A DNA stretch of 31,362 bases from positions 1 to 31,362 of the forward strand of contig URWB01000008.1 of the NCBI GenBank assembly GCA_900551415.1. Reading direction: 5' to 3'. Positions 1 through 5,760 of the stretch are shown piece by piece; the first letter of the stretch is position 1; each line of letters opens with the position of its first letter. Below the pieces are notes generated by a model. The model saw nothing but the letters and a program-made list of their open reading frames with translations, was not told where the DNA came from and made no database searches. The stretch comes from an uncultured Eubacteriales bacterium (GTDB lineage Bacteria > Bacillota > Clostridia > Peptostreptococcales > Anaerovoracaceae). A program made the translations under genes and the position numbers.

Positions 1-1413
1 CGTATAGATTTCGCTTTCATTATACGAGCCGGAAGCAGCAGCGGCGCCCAGGCTCAGGCCCAGCGAGGCTGCTGTGGCTGGGCCTACCACGCCGTCGGCG
101 GTGAGCCCGTTTTTGCGCTGAAACCAGACTACCGCGTCATAGGTGGCCTGGCCGAAGATGCCGTCCGCCGCGCCGTCCAGATAGCCGTATTGCCGCAGGC
201 GCTGCTGGATCCGGGTCACATCGCTGCCGCGATCTCCCCAGCCCACCGCCCCTCTGGCGCTGCATGTCCATACCCAGCAGAGCATCAGCGCCAGCGCAAC
301 AAAGACAGCGGCGAATTTCTGGCCGAACATGGTGGCAAACGCGGCAGTGATGAGTTCGGAGCCGACTTTATGGCCGAAGGTGATGTCTACGCCGCTGCAA
401 ATGATAGTCAGGGCCGTCAGGGTGCAGATGACAATGGTATCGGCAAAGACCTCAAAAATGCCGTACAGGCCCTGTTGGACTGGACTCTTGGTATCAGCCG
501 CCGCGTGGGCAATGGCTGCAGAACCGAGGCCGGCTTCGTTGGAGAATGCGCTTCTGCGCAGACCCCAGACGATCGTCTGCTTGAGCGCAATGCCACTAGC
601 TGCGCCGCCGAGCGCCTTGGGTGTAAACGCTGTGGCAAAAATCTTGCCGAAAGCCGGGCCAATATTGCCGGCATGGCCGAAAATCACGACCAGCGCGAAG
701 ATGATGTACAAAACGCTCATAACTGGGACAAGTTTTTCCGCCACGGCGCCGATGCGCTTGATGCCGCCGAAAAGGATTACACCGATCAGCGCGGCAATCA
801 CAACGCCGAACACGAAGTTCAGCAGCTTCCGCTCCCCTTCCGCTGCCGGGATAAAGGCGTCGATGGCGTCGTTCAGGGAGCCAACGATGGAGTTGACCTG
901 CGACATGTTGCCGATGCCGAAGGAGGCGACGGCCGCAAAGACGCAGAACAGAATGCCGACCCACTGCCAATGCTTGCCGAGGCCGTTTTTGACGTAGTAC
1001 ATCGGGCCGCCGACCCAGTCACCCTTCGCGTCGCGCTCACGGTACTGGATAGACAGTGTAACCTCGGAATATTTGATCATCATACCGAGCAGCGCCGCCA
1101 GCCACAGCCAGAACACTGCGCCGTAGCCGCCGAGCGCGATGGCCTGCGAGGTGCCGACAATATTGCCGGTGCCGACCGTCGCGGCCAGTGCCGTTGTGAC
1201 GGCCTGCAGGGGCGTGACCGCGCCTGCGCCTGCCTCCTGCTTCTGGAACATCTTTCCGACCGTGTTTTTCATCGCATAGCCGAAGCGCGTGAACTGAATC
1301 CCGCGATTGCGAATGGTCAGATACAGACCGCCGACGATGGTACATGGCAGAAAGATATACAGCCATGCGACCGTATTCAGGGTCCCCGTAAAGAAATTGA
1401 TGATAGCTTCCAT
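1..1413 (-). CDS. AGCS sodium:amino-acid symporter fused in frame to SleB-like peptidoglycan-binding segment (partial, runs off window)
   Basis: From ATG at 1413 (RBS AAAGGAG, 5-6 nt upstream) the first ~375 residues match the alanine/glycine:cation symporter (AGCS) family, inner-membrane carriers importing small neutral amino acids with Na+. Visible signatures are ATVGTGNIVGTSQAIALGG near residue 75, GGPMYYVKNGLG and WGLRRSAFSNEAGLGSAA, with many hydrophobic segments. AGCS proteins are usually 440-490 residues. Here, after VALALML near position 285, the frame reads CWVWTCSARGAVGWGDRGSD, then RIQQRLRQYGYLDG, DGIFGQATYDAV and GLTADGVVGPATAASLG. That is a PG_binding_1 repeat as found at the N-terminus of spore cortex-lytic SleB. 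The last 2-3 carrier helices are therefore missing and a hydrolase start is missing its own promoter. I infer a deletion or assembly junction. The identities of both halves are firm; whether the fusion is real is not. Confidence 0.75.
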   Translation of the reverse strand, partial: MEAIINFFTGTLNTVAWLYIFLPCTIVGGLYLTIRNRGIQFTRFGYAMKNTVGKMFQKQEAGAGAVTPLQAVTTALAATVGTGNIVGTSQAIALGGYGAVFWLWLAALLGMMIKYSEVTLSIQYRERDAKGDWVGGPMYYVKNGLGKHWQWVGILFCVFAAVASFGIGNMSQVNSIVGSLNDAIDAFIPAAEGERKLLNFVFGVVIAALIGVILFGGIKRIGAVAEKLVPVMSVLYIIFALVVIFGHAGNIGPAFGKIFATAFTPKALGGAASGIALKQTIVWGLRRSAFSNEAGLGSAAIAHAAADTKSPVQQGLYGIFEVFADTIVICTLTALTIICSGVDITFGHKVGSELITAAFATMFGQKFAAVFVALALMLCWVWTCSARGAVGWGDRGSDVTRIQQRLRQYGYLDGAADGIFGQATYDAVVWFQRKNGLTADGVVGPATAASLGLSLGAAAASGSYNESEIYT

Positions 1414-1479
1414 AGTTCTCCTTTCCGGACATCCCGCGGACGTCCATCTCCCTTTTTAGAATATAAAAGTATGGAACAC

Positions 1480-1508
1480 ACTATACCATAAAATAGCTTT
1501 TTAATCAA
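1480..1508 (-). promoter_or_regulatory. Promoter of the AGCS gene
   Basis: On the minus strand TTGATT (1508-1503) and TATAGT (1485-1480) are separated by exactly 17 bp, a good vegetative promoter. A short inverted repeat TATGG...CCATA covers the -10 region and could be an operator. A perfect 7-bp hairpin CAGCAAT/ATTGCTG lies upstream at 1525-1545. There are no genes between 1414 and 1649. Confidence 0.5.
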
Positions 1509-1603
1509 TTTAAATGATTACACAGCAATGTAGAAAATTGCTGTGGACATTTGTTCATATTGCGAGGACATGCACAAAATTTAAATATCCCGCGAAAAAG
1601 GGA

Positions 1604-1632
1604 TTGACGCAGCGGAAAAAACGTGCTATATT
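1604..1632 (+). promoter_or_regulatory. Promoter of tRNA-Thr
   Basis: TTGACG (1604-1609) and TATATT (1627-1632) with a 17-bp spacer, ending about 17 nt before the mature tRNA 5' end. This is a near-consensus housekeeping promoter, as expected for a stable RNA gene. Confidence 0.7.
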
Positions 1633-1649
1633 ATTCAGGCAATCGGGAT

Positions 1650-1725
1650 GCTAGTGTGGCTCAGTCGGTAGAGCAGCTGATTCGTAATCAGCAGGTCGCC
1701 GGTTCAAGTCCGGCCGGTAGCTCCA
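1650..1725 (+). tRNA. tRNA-Thr(CGU)
   Basis: A 76-nt cloverleaf with encoded CCA. The D stem is GCTC/GAGC, the anticodon stem GCTGA/TCAGC with loop TTCGTAA (anticodon CGT, threonine, codon ACG), and the T arm GCCGG-TTCAAGT-CCGGC. The acceptor stem GCTAGTG pairs with CGGTAGC except for a G5-G68 mismatch next to a T6-G67 wobble. It stands alone between its own promoter and a strong terminator. Confidence 0.93.
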
Positions 1726-1764
1726 AAAAGCGCTCCATGAAACTCATGGAAGCGCTTTTTCTTT
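1725..1764 (+). terminator. Bidirectional terminator after tRNA-Thr
   Basis: AAAAAGCGCT-CCATGA pairs with TCATGG-A-AGCGCTTTTT, giving a stem of about 16 bp with one bulged A and a 3-nt loop. It is flanked by A and T tracts, so it can end the tRNA transcript on plus and the nth-YczE operon on minus, whose stop codon is 14 bp away. Confidence 0.85.
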
Positions 1765-1777
1765 CCTTATTCTGCTT

Positions 1778-2419
1778 TTAGCGAAGTCTCGCAAAGCTCT
1801 CTGCCAGATTTTCATGCACCACATCTTTCGGTTCGAATTTGGTCAGGCGCAGTGCCAGCTGCAGCATCACGCCGATGCCAAAAACAGCAAGTACGGTACC
1901 CAGCCCGATCGATCCACCCAGACGCCATCCGGCAAACAGCACAACAGCCAGAATCAGAACATTGACCGCGCCGATTGGGATCTTCCTGATACGTCTGCTG
2001 CAGGCAAGCAGAAGCGAATCACGCGGACCACAGCAGAGGCCGGCTTTCATATAGATGACCTGTGACAGCCCCATGATAAAAAAACCGATCAGCATCATGA
2101 CAATGCCTGCCCAGATATTTTCCTGACTTGGAATGAGATCAAGCCAATTTAAAAAATCGACCGTCTTGCCGACAAGCACAGCGTCCAGTATCGTCCCGAT
2201 GCCGATATGCTCTTTCAGCAGCAGGTCGATGAGGATCAAAATGACTGACACACCGACAGACGCGGTTCCGTACAGAATTCCAAAAGTTTTGGAAAGCCCC
2301 AGGTTTAATGCATCCCAAGGGGCAACACCGATGTTGGCCTGTATGGTCAGATAGACTCCGGCGCCGAAGCAGATGAGCCCGATTGCCGCAAGCAAAGTTT
2401 TTTTCAGTAATTCTCTCAT
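1778..2419 (-). CDS. YczE/YitT-like integral membrane protein
   Basis: 213 residues with about five hydrophobic segments. The N-terminal pattern GAGVYLTIQANIGVAPWDAL, then GLSKTFGILYGTASVG, and later GLCCGPRDSLLLACSRR match the YczE/YitT-type membrane protein family of Firmicutes (known as a family; substrate and function not established, some members lie beside transport or antibiotic genes). It starts at ATG 2419 behind AGGAGACAGG. It follows nth by 27 bp on the same strand, so the two are probably co-transcribed, ending at the shared terminator near 1745. No function is inferred beyond membrane location. Confidence 0.75.
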   Translation of the reverse strand: MRELLKKTLLAAIGLICFGAGVYLTIQANIGVAPWDALNLGLSKTFGILYGTASVGVSVILILIDLLLKEHIGIGTILDAVLVGKTVDFLNWLDLIPSQENIWAGIVMMLIGFFIMGLSQVIYMKAGLCCGPRDSLLLACSRRIRKIPIGAVNVLILAVVLFAGWRLGGSIGLGTVLAVFGIGVMLQLALRLTKFEPKDVVHENLAESFARLR

Positions 2420-2446
2420 TTTGCCTGTCTCCTTTTACTCGTATGC

Positions 2447-3091
2447 TTAGCCCTGCGTTTCCGGTCCGTTAACGTATTCGCAGTAGGTGTGAATTGGGCA
2501 GACGTCGCATTTCGGTTTGCGCGCGTCGCAGCACTGTCTGCCATGAAAAATCAAGCTGTGATGCGTACGGGACCAGCGTTCTTCGGGGATCTTCTCCATC
2601 AGCGCAAGCTCGGTCTTAAGCACGTCCTTTTCGTGTACCAGCCCGATGCGATTTGCCACGCGAAATACATGTGTATCCACCGCGATCCGCGGCTGTCCGA
2701 ACCCTACCGAAAGCACCACATTCGCCGTCTTGCGGCCCACGCCCGGCAAGCTGATCAGCGCGTCATAGTCGTCCGGCACTTCACCGCCGAAATCGCTGCA
2801 CAGCTTCTGTGCCATCGCGACAATATTTTTCGATTTTGTCTTATACATACCGATCCGTTTGATATATGCCGCAACATCCTCCGGATCAGCTTCTGCCAGC
2901 GCCTGCGGCGTCGGATACTGCGCAAACAGCGCGGGCGTCACCTGATTGACAGATTTGTCTGTTGTCTGTGCGGATAGTGCCACCGCCACGATCAGCTGAA
3001 ACACGTCCTGATGATGCAGCGCGCATTCTGCCTCTGGGTAAGCTTCTTCCAGCAGGTCGAGAATCTGCGATATTTTGTCTTTTTCTATCAT
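2447..3091 (-). CDS. nth: Endonuclease III (DNA glycosylase/AP lyase)
   Basis: 214 residues, the family's usual length. It removes oxidised pyrimidines from DNA and cleaves the resulting abasic site in base-excision repair. The helix-hairpin-helix motif LPGVGRKTA spans 115-123 with catalytic lysine K121, and the catalytic aspartate is D139 in RIAVDTHVFRV. The C-terminal cysteines C188, C195, C198 and C204 have the C-x6-C-x2-C-x5-C spacing of the 4Fe-4S cluster. Start ATG 3091 follows AAGAAGG at 8 nt. It is first in a two-gene unit with the YczE-like gene and divergent from the gntR gene, whose palindromic operator (3137-3148) lies 45 bp upstream of this start and might affect both directions. 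Confidence 0.95.
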   Translation of the reverse strand: MIEKDKISQILDLLEEAYPEAECALHHQDVFQLIVAVALSAQTTDKSVNQVTPALFAQYPTPQALAEADPEDVAAYIKRIGMYKTKSKNIVAMAQKLCSDFGGEVPDDYDALISLPGVGRKTANVVLSVGFGQPRIAVDTHVFRVANRIGLVHEKDVLKTELALMEKIPEERWSRTHHSLIFHGRQCCDARKPKCDVCPIHTYCEYVNGPETQG

Positions 3092-3108
3092 GATCTATGC
3101 CTTCTTTC

Positions 3109-3138
3109 TTGACTTTTTCCTCGATGTAATGGTAAAAT
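3109..3138 (+). promoter_or_regulatory. Promoter of gntR-family gene
   Basis: TTGACT (3109-3114) and TAAAAT (3133-3138) with an 18-bp spacer, pointing toward the regulator. The predicted transcript would have a leader of about 210 nt before the preferred start at 3355. Confidence 0.5.
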
Positions 3139-3148
3139 TGTATACAAT
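3137..3148. promoter_or_regulatory. Palindromic operator ATTGTATACAAT
   Basis: A perfect 12-bp palindrome covering the end of the -10 box and the likely transcription start of the divergent regulator gene. Operators built on a TGTATAC core are known for several GntR/FCD regulators (family knowledge), so autorepression is a reasonable inference. Confidence 0.55.
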
Positions 3149-3172
3149 AGGCAAACGCGCGCGTGACAAAAC

Positions 3173-3201
3173 CTGAGATTTCTATGCGCGCATGGCGCTC
3201 A
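3173..3201. repeat. 29-bp dispersed repeat, copy 1
   Basis: Identical over 29 bp to 16494-16522. It contains the 10-bp palindrome ATGCGCGCAT and begins and ends with TGAG/CTCA. It lies in the leader of the gntR-family gene. Confidence 0.8.
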
Positions 3202-3354
3202 CGCATGAGCACTGCTTCGTGAGATGCATTTATCGCGATTTTGGAAATGCCGCTTCGCGGTACTTCCTTCATATAGAAAAGCTGCCTTGACCAAGCTCAG
3301 AAGGATGCGATGCCCTTATGTGAGCTTTTCTCGAGGCCGGAAAGGATTCTCCCC

Positions 3355-4014
3355 ATGCTGCGTTTAGACTTTTTAAGCAACGATTATCAAGATACTAGAT
3401 CATCGGTCGAAAAAACTACCGATGCCATCGCGATTGAAATACTCACCGGCATTTTGCGTCAGGGCAGGCATTTGGCAGAGCAGCAGCTCTGTGAGCGTTA
3501 TCAGCTCAGCCGAACACCGATCCGAGAGGTTCTCAAGAATCTTGAAAGCCTCGGCCTGATTGAACTAATCCCCAATCGCGGCGCCATCGTCCGCGGTCTT
3601 CCGGCTTCGGCACTCGATGATCTTTTTTATATGAAAGCGCTGCTCTATCCGCAGTGCGTGCGTTGGGCCATCGAGCGCATCACGCCGGATGAGTTTTCCA
3701 TGCTGGAGGAAACCTTCGCGTTTATGGAATTCTACACCGCTACGGACGATATGGAAAAAATGCAAAAAATCAACCGCGGTTTTGAAGCCATTATTTATAA
3801 CGCCTGTCATAATCGCGAGATGGAATCCCTTCTGCTTCGATACGACTTTTTTATCCGTTACGCGAACGCGGACGTGAAATATCCGATCAATTATCTTTCT
3901 ACTGTCTTAGAGGAGCACCGCGCGATTTTTGAAGCGTTCCGTACGCGCAATCCGGAGGCCGGACAGGATGCTGCACAAGCGCACATTTTCCGTTCCATGC
4001 TGCGGCGAAAATAA
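3355..4014 (+). CDS. GntR-family transcriptional regulator, FCD type
   Basis: 219 residues from ATG 3355, chosen because GGAAAGGA ends 8 nt before it. An in-frame ATG at 3310 has a poorly spaced RBS and lies in the loop of an inverted repeat (3275-3283/3323-3331). The N-terminal winged helix carries AIEILTGILRQGRHLAEQQL, YQLSRTPIREVLKNLESLGL and IPNRGAIVRG, typical of GntR. The rest is an all-helical ligand domain ending in LEEHRAIFEAFRTRN and HIFRSMLRR, as in the FCD (FadR C-terminal) subfamily, which senses carboxylic acids or similar small ligands. It is convergent with mntP. The effector is unknown. The operator-like palindrome upstream suggests autoregulation. Confidence 0.88.
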   Translation: MLRLDFLSNDYQDTRSSVEKTTDAIAIEILTGILRQGRHLAEQQLCERYQLSRTPIREVLKNLESLGLIELIPNRGAIVRGLPASALDDLFYMKALLYPQCVRWAIERITPDEFSMLEETFAFMEFYTATDDMEKMQKINRGFEAIIYNACHNREMESLLLRYDFFIRYANADVKYPINYLSTVLEEHRAIFEAFRTRNPEAGQDAAQAHIFRSMLRRK

Positions 4015-4097
4015 AGTCAGCACGTGGAGCGCGAAACTGGCGGGTGACGTGGGGCGTCTTAAGGATCAGGTTCCCGGCCGCGCCCTTTTCGTTGTTG

Positions 4098-4676
4098 TCA
4101 GCCGATCAAGCCCAAATGCTCCAACAGAATTTTCACACCGATCAGAATCAAAATGATGCCGCCGGCCAAGGTCGCCTTGTCCTCATACTTCGCGCCGAAC
4201 TTATGCCCGACGCATACGCCTGCCGCGGAAAGCACAAAGGTCGTGCAGCCGATCAGCGTGATGGCAACTGCGATCCGCACCTGCAGGAAAGCGAACGAAA
4301 TGCCGACCGCCAGCGCGTCAATACTGGTCGCGATCGCGAGGATGAGAAGCTCTTTGATATCCAGCTTCTGCCCGCAGGAAGCGCTATTCGACGCGTCTTC
4401 TTTTTTTCGAACAACCTCCCAGATCATCCTGCCGCCGATAAAAGTCAGCAAAGCGAATGCGATCCAGTGGTCAAAGCTTGTAATATAGGCTTCAAACTGC
4501 CTGCCGAGCAGCCAGCCCAAAAACGGCATCAAGGCCTGAAATCCTCCAAAGAACAAGGCAATGACCAAAGTTTGCGTCTGATCTAACCTATGCATGTTCA
4601 ATCCCTTGCAGATCGCAACTGCAAAAGCATCCATGGACAGCCCCACACCGATCATAAAAATTTCAAAAAAGCCCAT
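4098..4676 (-). CDS. mntP: Manganese efflux pump MntP
   Basis: 192 residues with six hydrophobic segments, an inner-membrane exporter that protects against excess Mn2+. The two family repeats are visible: GVGLSMDAFAVAICKGL near residue 11 and LAIATSIDALAVGISFAFL near 112, with the conserved membrane aspartates that bind the metal. FGGFQALMPFLGWLLG and GGIILILIGVKILLEHLG also match. Start ATG 4676 has GGAG 8 nt upstream. I saw no yybP-ykoY manganese riboswitch in the 140-bp upstream gap, but a perfect 12-bp palindrome (4697-4708) lies 21 bp before the start and could bind a metal regulator. Confidence 0.95.
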   Translation of the reverse strand: MGFFEIFMIGVGLSMDAFAVAICKGLNMHRLDQTQTLVIALFFGGFQALMPFLGWLLGRQFEAYITSFDHWIAFALLTFIGGRMIWEVVRKKEDASNSASCGQKLDIKELLILAIATSIDALAVGISFAFLQVRIAVAITLIGCTTFVLSAAGVCVGHKFGAKYEDKATLAGGIILILIGVKILLEHLGLIG

Positions 4677-4696
4677 AAATTTTTCTCCGTTCTGTC

Positions 4697-4708
4697 GTCA
4701 CATGTGAC
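4697..4708. promoter_or_regulatory. Palindrome GTCACATGTGAC upstream of mntP
   Basis: A perfect 12-bp palindrome between the coaX terminator and the mntP start, within the expected mntP leader or promoter. It is not the B. subtilis MntR box as I know it. Operator function is a guess from position and symmetry. Confidence 0.35.
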
Positions 4709-4718
4709 ATGTTCCCTC

Positions 4719-4753
4719 ATAAAAAATAATCTTCTATGAACAAATCACAGAAG
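4719..4753 (-). terminator. Terminator after coaX
   Basis: On the minus strand CTTCTGTGA and TCATAGAAG form a 9-bp stem (one G-U) with a 5-nt loop, followed by ATTATTTTTT. It lies between the coaX stop and the mntP start. It could instead attenuate mntP. Confidence 0.7.
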
Positions 4754-4818
4754 AATATTTTAATATATTTTCTGAAAAAAAGCAAGTTTTCCGGATAATT
4801 ATCACTTTCGTTCCCCAT

Positions 4819-5586
4819 TTATCGGCAATTCTTATGATAAATGTGCAGCAGACCCTTTAGGATCAGGTCTTCATCTAAGATCATTCCCCGTTTGCATAAA
4901 GGCTTAATTACGCCGGCAAGTCCGCCTGTGATAATCACAGTACATGGCTGTCCCAACTCTGCTTCGATGCGTTCTGCCATGCCGTCAATGCTGCAAGCCG
5001 TCGCATACAGCAGTCCGCTTTTGACACAGTCAACGGTGTTAGTACCAATCAGTTTTTTCGGCTTTTCGAAATCAACCTTCGAGAGCTGCGAGGTCGACCG
5101 AACCAGCGCCTCCGCGGAAATTGCCATGCCGGCTGTGATCATGCCGCCCACATAGAAGCCGTGTTGGTCGATGACGGAAAATGTCGTGGCTGTTCCCATA
5201 TCGATGATGATCTGCGGCAGTGGATACTCCTGCAGGGCGCCGACAGCCTCCGCCACTAAGTCACTGCCAAGCTGCGCGGGGTTATCGATGCGGATGCTCA
5301 GCCCGCTTTTAATCCCTGGACCTACCACAAGCGTCTCGATACCAATCAGTTTTTCAATCGCGCGTTTCAGTGTGTTGGTGATCGTCGGCACGACCGATGC
5401 CATGATTGACCCATCAATCTGCTGTGGAGTCAGCGTGTACATATCCAGCGCGGTCTTGATCATCGCCGCATATTCCAGATCCGTCGCTTCCCGTTTGCTG
5501 GAAATACGCTCGCGGAATACCAATTCGTTTCCTTTGAAACATCCAAGTAATATGTTTGTATTCCCGATATCGATTGTTAAAATCAT
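4819..5586 (-). CDS. coaX: Type III pantothenate kinase
   Basis: 255 residues, normal for CoaX. It phosphorylates pantothenate, the first step of coenzyme A synthesis, in the cytoplasm. The ASKHA phosphate-binding motif DIGNTNILLG starts at D6. GSDLVAEAVGA carries the likely catalytic D109 in place of the more common GADR motif. The second phosphate motif DMGTATTFSV starts at D129, followed by GGMITAGMAIS and, near 230, IITGGLAGVIKPL. Start ATG 5586 follows AAAGGAGAA. Between clpB's terminator and coaX there is a promoter (TATAAT, 5691-5686) and a repeat-bearing leader. A 34-codon frame beginning inside that -10 ends in ATGA over the coaX start, but it has no RBS. Confidence 0.95.
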   Translation of the reverse strand: MILTIDIGNTNILLGCFKGNELVFRERISSKREATDLEYAAMIKTALDMYTLTPQQIDGSIMASVVPTITNTLKRAIEKLIGIETLVVGPGIKSGLSIRIDNPAQLGSDLVAEAVGALQEYPLPQIIIDMGTATTFSVIDQHGFYVGGMITAGMAISAEALVRSTSQLSKVDFEKPKKLIGTNTVDCVKSGLLYATACSIDGMAERIEAELGQPCTVIITGGLAGVIKPLCKRGMILDEDLILKGLLHIYHKNCR

Positions 5587-5606
5587 CCCGATTCTCCTTT
5601 TCCTAT

Positions 5607-5688
5607 TCGCTGTGACAAGGACATTCGCCCGGACGCTGAGCGGCTCTGCTCTCGTCTTTCGACTCGGCCTCGCTGTGACAAGGACATT
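5607..5688. repeat. Leader repeat R1 with two 19-bp direct repeats
   Basis: TCGCTGTGACAAGGACATT occurs at 5607-5625 and again at 5670-5688, a 63-bp period, flanking 44 bp. Read on minus, the element gives CCGAGTCGAAAGACGAGAG and AGAGCC...CGTCCGG, which recur in diverged form at 28326-28386 and 28040-28103. It directly follows the -10 box in front of coaX. Confidence 0.7.
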
Positions 5689-5691
5689 ATA
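5686..5691 (-). promoter_or_regulatory. Extended -10 of the coaX promoter
   Basis: TGTTATAAT on the minus strand is a consensus extended -10. No good -35 is seen 17 bp upstream. It lies just beyond the clpB terminator and drives the repeat-bearing coaX leader. Confidence 0.5.
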
Positions 5692-5715
5692 ACATGCCTG
5701 TTTCTAAAATGCACG

Positions 5716-5750
5716 ACAAAAAGGCTGTGAAACTCACATTTCACAGCCTT
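5716..5750 (-). terminator. Terminator of clpB
   Basis: A perfect 12-bp stem AAGGCTGTGAAA/TTTCACAGCCTT with a 6-nt loop, followed on minus by TTTTTG, 11 bp after the clpB stop. Confidence 0.9.
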
Positions 5751-5760
5751 CACGATGGCA

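Noticed and set aside
190..1491. 433-codon plus-strand open frame
   Set aside because: It is antisense to the AGCS/SleB gene, is rich in R, Q, H and D without any recognisable domain, and has no RBS. It is a shadow of high-G+C third positions.
4677..4818. yybP-ykoY manganese riboswitch upstream of mntP
   Set aside because: The gap is short and A/T-rich, and contains a terminator and a palindrome but not the conserved two-loop riboswitch core.
5607..5688. Direct repeats as a CRISPR array
   Set aside because: Only two repeat units of 19 bp and one 44-bp interval, in a gene leader, with no cas genes in the window.
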